From NCBI GenBank assembly GCA_015068025.1, contig SVLH01000003.1, positions 1 to 64,000 on the forward strand: a DNA stretch of 64,000 nucleotides, read 5' to 3'. A model generated the notes under the pieces. It made no database searches. It was not told the DNA's origin and saw nothing but the letters and a program-made list of their open reading frames with translations. Both the position numbers and the translations under genes were made by a program. This DNA is from Oscillospiraceae bacterium (GTDB taxonomy: Bacteria; Bacillota; Clostridia; Oscillospirales; Oscillospiraceae). Of the stretch, positions 57,900 to 64,000 are shown in pieces. The first letter of the stretch is position 1. Each line of letters opens with the position of its first letter.

Positions 57900-58201
57900 T
57901 TACAATTTGGTAACAATGGAACTTTTTTGCTTTTGCGCCGCTTTCTTGTGGTCGGCGCGCCGCGGAAACACTATCTGTGGTGCGCAGTGCAAAAAAATTG
58001 GCAAAGAAACGGAATTTGTCCGGGAAACGCGGATAAAATTGTTCAAAAATAAGAAAAATCCTCTTTACATCCGCACTTTTGTATGGTATGGTATTTGGGC
58101 ACGCGAATGTGCGAAACAGCCCTGAAGCTTCGTTTTGCGGATTGTTCACCTGTCCCGGGACGCAGTTTTGCGGGTAATATTTATGAAAGGTGGAAACTAC
58201 C
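57900..58201 (+). promoter_or_regulatory. rpsO promoter and leader
   Basis: TTTACA (about 58066) and TATGGT, 17 bases apart, form the rpsO promoter. The leader of about 105 bases up to the ATG contains GC-rich segments such as TGTCCCGGGACGCAG that could fold into an S15 autoregulatory structure, but I could not assign a known class. The rest of the gap back to the GntR operon is AT-rich with no other recognisable element. Confidence 0.5.
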
Positions 58202-58468
58202 ATGCTGCGCAAAGAACAGAAGACTGCTATCATCGACGCCAACCGTACCCACGAGACCGACACCGGCTCCCCCGAGGTTCAGATCGCTATCCTGACCGAG
58301 CGGATCAATGTGCTCACCGAGCACATGCGCGCCAATCCCCAGGACAAGCACTCCAACCGCGGCCTGCTGAAGATGGTCGGTAAGCGCCGCAGCCTGCTGG
58401 ATTACCTGCAGAAGAAGGACATCGAGCGCTATCGTGCTCTGATCGCCAAGCTGGGCATCCGTAAGTAA
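58202..58468 (+). CDS. rpsO: 30S ribosomal protein S15
   Basis: 88 residues, full length. [40 protein letters not shown] and [21 protein letters not shown] are the conserved helices that bind the 16S rRNA central domain. The ATG at 58202 has AAAGGTGG. It is followed by pnp after a terminator, the conserved rpsO-pnp order. Confidence 0.97.
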   Translation: MLRKEQKTAIIDANRTHETDTGSPEVQIAILTERINVLTEHMRANPQDKHSNRGLLKMVGKRRSLLDYLQKKDIERYRALIAKLGIRK

Positions 58469-58475
58469 GCAGCAA

Positions 58476-58510
58476 CCGGGGTGACGGAGGCAACTCCGTC
58501 ACCCTTTTCT
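58476..58510 (+). terminator. Terminator between rpsO and pnp
   Basis: GGGTGACGGAG/CTCCGTCACCC perfect stem, then TTTTCT. Confidence 0.85.
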
Positions 58511-58663
58511 GCAATTTTTCCCGAAAAAACCGTGTATTCGCCGGGAGACGCTGCCTTTTGTGTTTGAAACTGTGCCTGAAATCACGAGGATTTTCCTCCG
58601 CTTCGGACATGCTTTCAAATACGAAAAGCGCGCTCCCGAGCACCAAAGAAAAGGAGCAACTCT

Positions 58664-60814
58664 ATGTCTACCATTATCACCCAAAGACAGTACCCCGGCT
58701 ACCGCAAGTATGAGATGGATCTGGCCGGCCGCCCCCTGACGCTGGAAGTCGGCAAGATCGCCGAGCTGGCCAACGCCGCCGTCATGGTCGGCTACGGCGA
58801 CACCCGCGTGCTGGTGTGCGCCACCGCTGCCCCCCGTCCCCGTGACGGCATTGACTTCTTCCCTCTGTCTGTCGACTTTGAGGAGAAGATGTACGCCGTG
58901 GGCCGCATCCCCGGCAGCTTCAACCGCCGCGAGGGCCGTCCCGGCGAGAAGGGCATCCTGACCAGCCGCGTCATCGACCGCCCCATCCGCCCCCTGTTCC
59001 CCTATGACTTCCGCAACGATGTGTCTATTATGGCCACCGTGATGGCTGTTGACCACGACTGCTCTCCCGAGATCGCCGCTCTGATCGGCACCTCCGCCGC
59101 TCTGGCCATCTCCGACATCCCCTGGAACGGCCCCGTGGGCGCCGTGAAGATGGGTCTGGTGGACGGCAAGCTGGTCATCAACCCCAACGCCGAGGAGAAC
59201 AAGGTTTCCGATCTGGACGTCACCGTGGTCTCCACCGGCAAGAAGGTCGTCATGATCGAGGCCGGCGCCAACGAAGTGCCCAACGACAAGATGTTCGAGG
59301 CCATCCGGCTGGCCCACGAGGAGAACCAGAAGCAGATCGCCCTGATCAACCAGATGGTCACCGAGATCGGCAAGGCCAAGTTTGACTATCCCCACGCCGA
59401 CTTCGATCAGGTCCTGTTCGACAAGATCGTTGCTGACTTCATGGACGAGGCCAAAGCCGCCATGGACACCGACGACAAGAACGTCCGTGAGGCTCGTTGG
59501 AACGCCATGATCGAGAAGTGGCACGAGAAGTATCTCGAGGAGCATCCCAACATGGATCAGTACCTCGAGGAGATCACCTACAAGTTCCAGAAGAAGATCG
59601 TCAAGGCATGGCTGCTGCAGGGCCACCGTGTTGACGGCCGTCAGAAGAACGAGATCCGCCCCCTCAGCGCCGAGGTTTCCGTTCTGCCCCGCGTCCACGG
59701 CTCCGGCCTGTTCACCCGCGGCCAGACGCAGGTTCTGTCCGTTGCCACCCTGGATACCCTCTCCGCCAACCAGAAGCTGGACACCATCTGGGAAGAGACC
59801 GAGAAGCGCTATATGCACCACTACAACTTCCCCGGCTACTCCGTCGGCGAAGCAAAGCCCTCCCGCTCCCCCGGCCGTCGTGAGATCGGCCACGGCGCTC
59901 TGGCCGAGCGTGCCCTGCTGCCCGTGATCCCCTCTGTGGAGGAGTTCCCCTACGCCATCCGCGTGGTCTCCGAGGTCGTTTCCTCCAACGGTTCCACCTC
60001 CCAGGGCTCCATCTGCGGCTCCACGCTGGCTCTGATGGACGCCGGCGTGCCCATCAAGGCTCCTGTTGCCGGTATCTCCTGCGGTCTGATCCAGGACGAT
60101 GACGGCTCCTTCACCACCTTCATCGACATCCAGGGTGTTGAGGACTTCCACGGCGAGATGGACTTCAAGGTCGCCGGTACCAAGGCCGGTATCACCGCCA
60201 TCCAGATGGACCTGAAGAACGACGGTCTGACCATGGAGATCATCAAGGAAGCGCTGGACACCACCTATGACGCCCGCGTGCAGATCCTCGACCAGATCAT
60301 GCTGCCCGTCATCGCCGAGCCTCGTGCCGAGGTGAGCAAGTATGCTCCCAAGATGCTGACCATGCACATCGATCCCGACAAGATCCGTGACGTTATCGGC
60401 AAGGGCGGCTCCGTCATCCAGAAGATCGTGGCCGACACCGGCGCCAAGATCGACATCAACGACGACGGTTCCATCTTCATCGCCGCTCCCAACCCCGAGA
60501 GCTGCAACGCCGCCAAGAAGTGCATCGACGACATCGTGTTTGTGCCCGAAGTCGGCGCCCTGTACTATGGCCGCGTTGTCCGCCTGATGACCTTCGGCGC
60601 CTTCGTGGAGCTGGCTCCCGGCAAGGACGGTCTGGTCCACATCTCCAAGCTGGCCGAAAAGCGCATCGAGAAGGTGGAGGACGCCTGCAAGATCGGCGAT
60701 ATGATGTGGGTCAAGGTCACCGAGATCGACGAGAAGGGCCGCGTGAACCTCTCTCACAAGGACGCTCTGCGTGAGATCGCCGAGAAGGAAGCCAACGGCG
60801 AGCGCGTAAAGTAA
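58664..60814 (+). CDS. pnp: Polyribonucleotide nucleotidyltransferase (PNPase)
   Basis: 716 residues. Two RNase PH domains are present (about 15-230 and 320-545) with [20 protein letters not shown] in the first and [20 protein letters not shown] and [20 protein letters not shown] in the second. A KH domain (about 565-620, [20 protein letters not shown]) and an S1 domain (about 630-700) follow. It degrades RNA 3' to 5' with phosphate and can add tails. The ATG at 58664 has AAAGGAG. It lies behind rpsO. Confidence 0.97.
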   Translation: MSTIITQRQYPGYRKYEMDLAGRPLTLEVGKIAELANAAVMVGYGDTRVLVCATAAPRPRDGIDFFPLSVDFEEKMYAVGRIPGSFNRREGRPGEKGILTSRVIDRPIRPLFPYDFRNDVSIMATVMAVDHDCSPEIAALIGTSAALAISDIPWNGPVGAVKMGLVDGKLVINPNAEENKVSDLDVTVVSTGKKVVMIEAGANEVPNDKMFEAIRLAHEENQKQIALINQMVTEIGKAKFDYPHADFDQVLFDKIVADFMDEAKAAMDTDDKNVREARWNAMIEKWHEKYLEEHPNMDQYLEEITYKFQKKIVKAWLLQGHRVDGRQKNEIRPLSAEVSVLPRVHGSGLFTRGQTQVLSVATLDTLSANQKLDTIWEETEKRYMHHYNFPGYSVGEAKPSRSPGRREIGHGALAERALLPVIPSVEEFPYAIRVVSEVVSSNGSTSQGSICGSTLALMDAGVPIKAPVAGISCGLIQDDDGSFTTFIDIQGVEDFHGEMDFKVAGTKAGITAIQMDLKNDGLTMEIIKEALDTTYDARVQILDQIMLPVIAEPRAEVSKYAPKMLTMHIDPDKIRDVIGKGGSVIQKIVADTGAKIDINDDGSIFIAAPNPESCNAAKKCIDDIVFVPEVGALYYGRVVRLMTFGAFVELAPGKDGLVHISKLAEKRIEKVEDACKIGDMMWVKVTEIDEKGRVNLSHKDALREIAEKEANGERVK

Positions 60815-60835
60815 GGTTTTCCCATCCGAATACAG

Positions 60836-60868
60836 AAAGGACGAGCCATACGGCTCGTCCTTTTTTTG
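60836..60868 (+). terminator. Terminator after pnp
   Basis: AAGGACGAGCC/GGCTCGTCCTT perfect stem, then TTTTTTT. Confidence 0.9.
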
Positions 60869-60901
60869 TGTTAAAAAAACGCCCTCCTCTTTGAAGGCCA
60901 C

Positions 60902-61087
60902 TTAAGCGGTTTCCGCCTCTGTTGCGGGGGCGGCGGCTCCGCCTGCCGAGATATATTGTTCCTCCGTCTGCTGCTGGGCGCGGATGAGGACGGACTTTGC
61001 TGCGCCGAAGTTCATCTGCTCCATCGCCTCCACCGCATCGGTGCAGGCGTTGAACAGCCGCGTGTATAGTTTCTGATAGTCCGGCAT
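60902..61087 (-). CDS. 61-residue helical protein, partner of a divergent Xre regulator (copy 2)
   Basis: Same length as the protein at 11666-11851 and 21 identical residues in the first 44: YQKLYTRLFNACTDAVEAME, then AKSVLIRAQQQTEEQY, followed by a freely varying Ala-rich end. The ATG at 61087 has GGGG at seven bases; a TTG at 61105 is less likely. It lies divergent from an Xre gene, and two palindromes separate them. The family is not recognised; the repeated pairing suggests that the small protein and regulator work together. Confidence 0.75.
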   Translation of the reverse strand: MPDYQKLYTRLFNACTDAVEAMEQMNFGAAKSVLIRAQQQTEEQYISAGGAAAPATEAETA

Positions 61088-61111
61088 AAAATTACCCCGA
61101 GCCAAGTTTAG

Positions 61112-61150
61112 GACATATTGTCCAGAAAGCCAATAGGACGTATTGTCCTG
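61112..61150. promoter_or_regulatory. Two palindromic operators between 61-aa gene and Xre gene (copy 2)
   Basis: GGACATATTGTCC (about 61110-61122) and AGGACGTATTGTCCT (about 61136-61150) are near-identical palindromes in the divergent gap, differing at one core base. Unlike copy 1, the core is GGACRTATTGTCC, so the two regulators read different sites. Confidence 0.75.
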
Positions 61151-61169
61151 CGCTATGCTGATTTTGGTG

Positions 61170-61394
61170 ATGCTTGTGACATTAAGAATTCGTGATTTGC
61201 GAGAAGATGCAGATTTAAAACAACGCCAATTGGCCGAACTTCTGCACTGTGACCAGTCTCTTTATTCCAAATACGAGCGGGAAGATCGTCCGTTGCCGTT
61301 GGAGTATGCCGAAAAACTGGCAGACTTTTACAATGTCAGCGTGGATTATCTGCTGGGCCGCACGGCAATCAAGACCCCATATCCGAAAAAGTAA
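61170..61394 (+). CDS. Xre-family regulator (copy 2)
   Basis: About 74 residues. TLRIRDLREDADLKQRQLAE, LLHCDQSLYSKYEREDRPLP and LADFYNVSVDYLLGRT form one HTH domain, ending TAIKTPYPKK. It aligns over its full length with the regulator at 11942-12166. The start is uncertain: ATG 61170 is listed; GTG 61176, with GGTGAT upstream, gives 72 residues and best matches the paralogue. It likely binds the two palindromes and controls the divergent gene. Confidence 0.85.
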   Translation: MLVTLRIRDLREDADLKQRQLAELLHCDQSLYSKYEREDRPLPLEYAEKLADFYNVSVDYLLGRTAIKTPYPKK

Positions 61395-61426
61395 GAGGAA
61401 GGCTTCCGCCTTCCTCTCTTTTCTTA
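61393..61426 (+). terminator. Terminator of Xre gene copy 2
   Basis: AAGAGGAAGGC/GCCTTCCTCTCTT-type stem followed by TTTTCTT. Confidence 0.8.
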
Positions 61427-61577
61427 AAAAATGTTGGGGAGAGATCTTTGGCGCAAAGCCCCCTCCCCAACACCCCTCCAGAAACGTGGGGGCGTTTCGC
61501 CTTCGCCCCCACACCCCCTAACGACTCAAAAGAGGGGGCTGCGGCCCCCTCCTTTGGATTCCACCCCCATGGGGGCG

Positions 61578-61714
61578 TTCTCCCGGAGGGGATTCCAAAG
61601 GGGAGGGGCGCCCCCCTCCTCTTTGTGTCGGTTCAAGGGGGTCCGGGGGGAAATCGAAATCCCCCCGGGTTTCTCTTCGCGGGGTTTGGGGGCGGTTCTC
61701 TTTTCAAAAGAGAA
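61578..61714. repeat. Intergenic repeat, copy B; contents of the 61395-61838 gap
   Basis: Partner of copy A at 43021-43160. Shared blocks are GGGATTCCAAAGGGGAGGGG-like sequence, TCTTTGTGTCGGTTCAAGGG, the GGGGGGAAATCGAAATCCCC block with CCGGGTTTCTCTT, and TTCTCTTTTCAAAAGAGAA. The preceding part of the gap (61440-61575) holds additional G/C-block stems such as GTGGGGGCG/CGCCCCCAC. No gene is supported in this 440-base gap. A weak promoter for mnmE (TGGTTT-17-TACAAT, 61771-61799) ends it. Confidence 0.8.
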
Positions 61715-61838
61715 TGGCCCCCAAGCGTTCCTTGCCTCAGGCAAATGAGCGACCGGCTTTCAAATGCCCGTGGTTTTTTTCGCTTCCTTGTGCTACAATA
61801 CCGTCAGAAACGTTGATTTTTGCAAAGGATGTGACTTT

Positions 61839-63227
61839 ATGGACATCATCGCCGCCATTTCCACCGGAAATTCCGTCTGCGCCATCGGCATCGTCCGCGT
61901 GTCCGGCGCGGGCTGCTTTGAAGCGTGCGACAAAGTCTTTCGCGCCATGAACGGCAAGGCCTTTTCCGCCCAGACGCCCAGAACGATGATCTACGGCGAC
62001 ATGCTGGACGCCGAGGGTCGGCTCCTCGACCGGGGACTGGCCGTCCGCTTCCCCGCTCCCCACAGCTACACCGGCGAGGACAGCGCCGAGTTCCACTGCC
62101 ACGGTTCCCCCGTGGTACTGCGGGAACTGCTCTCCGCCCTGTTTGCCGCCGGTGCACGGCAGGCAAGAAAAGGCGAATTCACCCGCCGCGCCTTTTTGAA
62201 CGGGCAGCTGGATCTGACACAGGCCGAGGCGGTCATCGACCTCATCGACGCAGAGACGGCTGCCGCCGCCCGCAACGCTGCCGCCCAGCTGGACGGCGGT
62301 CTGCGCCGGGTGCTGGAGCCGATTCAGGATACGCTGCTGGACATCTCCTCCCGCTTCTACGCCGTGGTGGACTACCCCGACGAGGACATTGAGGATATTC
62401 GTCCGGAGGACATTGCGCAGGCACTGGCCTCCGCCGACAAGTCCCTGACCCGGCTGCTGGCTACCTGTCGGCGGGGCACGGTTCTGAAATCCGGTGTGCG
62501 CACCGCCATCGTGGGTCGCCCCAACGCCGGCAAGTCCTCGCTGCTCAATGCGCTGGCCGGTTTCGACCGCGCCATCGTCACCGACATTCCCGGCACCACC
62601 CGGGACACCGTGGAGGAAAGTGTCCTCTGCGGCGGTACGCTGCTGCGGCTCATCGACACCGCAGGCATCCGTGACACGGAGGACACCGTGGAGCAGCTGG
62701 GCGTGGAGCGCTCCCGCGCCGCTATGGAAAGCGCCGAGCTGGTGCTGGCCGTGGTGGACGGCTCCGCCCCCGTAACGGAGGCGGATATGCCCTTCCTCCT
62801 CTCTGCTGCAAAGAAAGCTTCGTGGATCCTGGTCTGGTCCAAGGCGGACATCACGCCCGCCGATGCCTTTCTCGATTTTCCCATGCCCCTTTCCGCGGAA
62901 TATCACGCTCCCGCCGCCGTGGTGCAGCTCTCCTCCGTCACCGGAGCAGGGCTGGATACGCTGGAGCAGGCCGTTTCCGCCCTGTTTCCCGCCGAGGGTG
63001 GCGCAGACGCCGGCACCCTCCTCACCGACCGCCGACAGGAGGAATCGGCACTGCGCGCCCGGGATGCGGTGCGCCGCGCGGCACAGGCGCTGGAATGTGG
63101 CCTGACCCCCGATGCCATCCTCACCGATGTGGAGGAGGCGCTGGACGCACTGGGCGAGCTGACCGGCCGCAGCGCAAAAGAGGAGATTGTCTCCCGCATT
63201 TTTTCCCGCTTCTGCGTCGGGAAATAA
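61839..63227 (+). CDS. mnmE: tRNA modification GTPase MnmE
   Basis: 462 residues. The N-terminal folate-binding domain opens MDIIAAISTGNSVCAIGIVR with YTGEDSAEFHCHGSPVVLRE, then a helical domain holds the G domain (about 220-375) with GRPNAGKSSLLNAL, DIPGTTRDT and WSKAD. The C-terminal end FCVGK carries the catalytic Cys. With MnmG it makes the 5-carboxymethylaminomethyl group on wobble U34. The ATG at 61839 has AAAGGATG. Confidence 0.96.
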   Translation: MDIIAAISTGNSVCAIGIVRVSGAGCFEACDKVFRAMNGKAFSAQTPRTMIYGDMLDAEGRLLDRGLAVRFPAPHSYTGEDSAEFHCHGSPVVLRELLSALFAAGARQARKGEFTRRAFLNGQLDLTQAEAVIDLIDAETAAAARNAAAQLDGGLRRVLEPIQDTLLDISSRFYAVVDYPDEDIEDIRPEDIAQALASADKSLTRLLATCRRGTVLKSGVRTAIVGRPNAGKSSLLNALAGFDRAIVTDIPGTTRDTVEESVLCGGTLLRLIDTAGIRDTEDTVEQLGVERSRAAMESAELVLAVVDGSAPVTEADMPFLLSAAKKASWILVWSKADITPADAFLDFPMPLSAEYHAPAAVVQLSSVTGAGLDTLEQAVSALFPAEGGADAGTLLTDRRQEESALRARDAVRRAAQALECGLTPDAILTDVEEALDALGELTGRSAKEEIVSRIFSRFCVGK

Positions 63228-63249
63228 AGACAATATTAATTTCCATGGA

Positions 63250-63284
63250 ATATGGTTTACAAAACCATATTTCTGTGATACAAT
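63250..63284 (+). promoter_or_regulatory. Promoter with 21-base palindrome upstream of the DUF1836 gene
   Basis: TTTACA (63256-63261), 17 bases, TACAAT (63279-63284) form the promoter. The perfect palindrome ATATGGTTT-ACA-AAACCATAT (63250-63270) covers the -35 box, and a further palindrome TTCCATGGAA precedes it. Confidence 0.75.
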
Positions 63285-63323
63285 GCGTTTCGAAGCGAAC
63301 TTTTACCGTTAGGAGGCTTCTCC

Positions 63324-63872
63324 ATGGAGGATTTGACTGCCCTGCAAGAACGGCTGCGCCAGCAGCGGCCGGTGGACTGGGATCATCTGCCGGATTTTGC
63401 GCTTTACATGGATCAGGTACTCAGCTATATGGATCGGCAGGTTCTGCGCTTTGACGAAAGCGATGCCCTTACCGCGGCCATGGTGAACAACTACACCAAA
63501 AGCGGCCTCGTCCCCCGGGCCGAGGGAAAGAAATACAACCGGGAGCATCTGGCCTATCTCACCGCCATCTGCGTGCTCAAGCAGGTGCTTTCCGCCAAGG
63601 ATATCGATCTGCTGATCCGGGAGTCCATTCAGGGCGCATCCACCGTGGAACAGGGCTACGCCAGCTTCTGCACCGGTCTGGACAAGGCGCTGAACGCCGT
63701 GGCGGACGAGATGGCAGACCGCTCTGTGGATTCACTGGCTTACGAGGCCATCCACTTTGCCCTTCTCAGCTACGCCGCCGGCGTGGCATGCAACCGCTAT
63801 GTGGCGCTGCTCCGGCAGGAAAAGGGCGTCGAGGCCCCCGCCGCAAAAAAAGCCCGGAAGGAGAACGATTGA
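63324..63872 (+). CDS. DUF1836 domain protein, probable regulator
   Basis: 182 residues. DQVLSYMDRQVLRFDESDAL, TAAMVNNYTKSGLVPRAEGK and YNREHLAYLTAICVLKQVLS form the DUF1836 domain, whose first half resembles a MerR-like helix-turn-helix; the rest is helical. The C-terminal tail is basic (AAKKARKEND). Family members are thought to bind DNA or to be regulatory; not proven. AGGAGG precedes the ATG. The palindrome over its promoter suggests autoregulation. The stop is followed by the degV start one base later. Confidence 0.85.
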   Translation: MEDLTALQERLRQQRPVDWDHLPDFALYMDQVLSYMDRQVLRFDESDALTAAMVNNYTKSGLVPRAEGKKYNREHLAYLTAICVLKQVLSAKDIDLLIRESIQGASTVEQGYASFCTGLDKALNAVADEMADRSVDSLAYEAIHFALLSYAAGVACNRYVALLRQEKGVEAPAAKKARKEND

Positions 63873-63873
63873 G

Positions 63874-64000
63874 ATGAGAGAATTTGTCATCATGACCGAC
63901 AGCTGCTGCGACCTGACAGCAGAAATGGCCGCCGATCTGGAACTGGAAGTCCTTCCTCTGCGGCTTTTGATGAACGAAAAGGATTACCGCAACTATCTGG
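63874..64000 (+). CDS. DegV family fatty-acid-binding protein, start only
   Basis: Only the first 42 residues lie in the window: MREFVIMTDSCCDLTAEMAA then LELEVLPLRLLMNEKDYRNY. The TDSCCDL start and VLPLRL strand are typical of DegV proteins, which bind fatty acids (FakB) and hand them to the FakA kinase. GGAAGGAG precedes the ATG at 63874. It is coupled to the DUF1836 gene. The rest runs off the right edge. Confidence 0.9.
   Translation, partial: MREFVIMTDSCCDLTAEMAADLELEVLPLRLLMNEKDYRNYL

Noticed and set aside
61431..61816. Open frames of about 105-122 codons before mnmE
   Set aside because: They lie in the G/C-block intergenic repeat, have no ribosome site and are Pro/Gly-rich.

Overview
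The window reads as chromosomal DNA of a GC-rich, anaerobic, low-oxygen Firmicute of the Clostridia, most likely an Oscillospirales/Ruminococcaceae-type gut bacterium. The basis is a pyruvate:ferredoxin oxidoreductase, pyruvate phosphate dikinase, T-box, TPP and purine riboswitches, SepF/DivIVA division genes, a PSP1/RicT gene beside holB, DAP-type cell-wall genes, and strong Shine-Dalgarno sites with sigma-A-like promoters (TTGACA-17-TATAAT type). The order-level placement is inference; no rRNA or tRNA gene was seen. There is no clear prophage, insertion sequence or CRISPR array. This is core genome with small accessory inserts.

Layout. 1-5.6 kb: start of nifJ (minus), comM, a cation:proton antiporter, a zinc-ribbon membrane protein, an Xre-type regulator and a flavin reductase-like protein. 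5.8-13 kb: thiI, cinA, a ZIP transporter, an EamA exporter, a riboswitch-controlled guanine deaminase, a divergent Xre/61-aa-protein module and a Cof-like HAD phosphatase. 13-19 kb: ricT-holB (minus), TPP-riboswitch thiT and ppdK. 19.1-25.8 kb: an aromatic-acid-exporter-like protein, then carA and a giant carB-dapF fusion, then a DUF1275 protein. 25.8-31 kb (minus): Xre regulator, MBOAT acyltransferase, SGNH-like partner and lepA. 31-43 kb (minus): a long run mutS, CPBP protease, AEC transporter, mutL, DUF6440, miaA, hfq, HlyD-like adaptor, yggS, sepF, divIVA and HAD phosphatase. 43.1-49.4 kb: a second Xre module, miaB, a candidate small RNA, a YcxB-like protein, lspA-rluD, an acyltransferase and an ECF S component. 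49.5-58 kb (minus): an isoleucine T-box leader driving a DUF2726 gene and ileS, a 56-aa protein, a cell-wall amidase and a GntR-ABC operon led by two microproteins. 58-64 kb: rpsO, pnp, a second copy of the Xre/61-aa module, mnmE, DUF1836 and the start of a degV gene.

The strongest unusual signal is the carAB operon. CarA keeps the small-subunit fold, but all three glutaminase catalytic positions are replaced (Cys to Gly243, His to Asp326, Glu to Met328). CarB is fused in frame to a diaminopimelate epimerase domain whose first catalytic Cys is Ala1139 while the second (Cys1288) is kept. This suggests an ammonia-dependent carbamoyl phosphate synthase joined to an altered DapF. Other notable items are a C-terminal IIGGADGPT tag on an ABC permease, two tandem single-span microproteins whose Arg-Arg-stop codons are also the next gene's ribosome-binding site, two paralogous Xre/61-aa modules with different operators, a guanine riboswitch on a guanine-degrading gene, a gene inserted between an Ile T-box and ileS, and two copies of an intergenic repeat.
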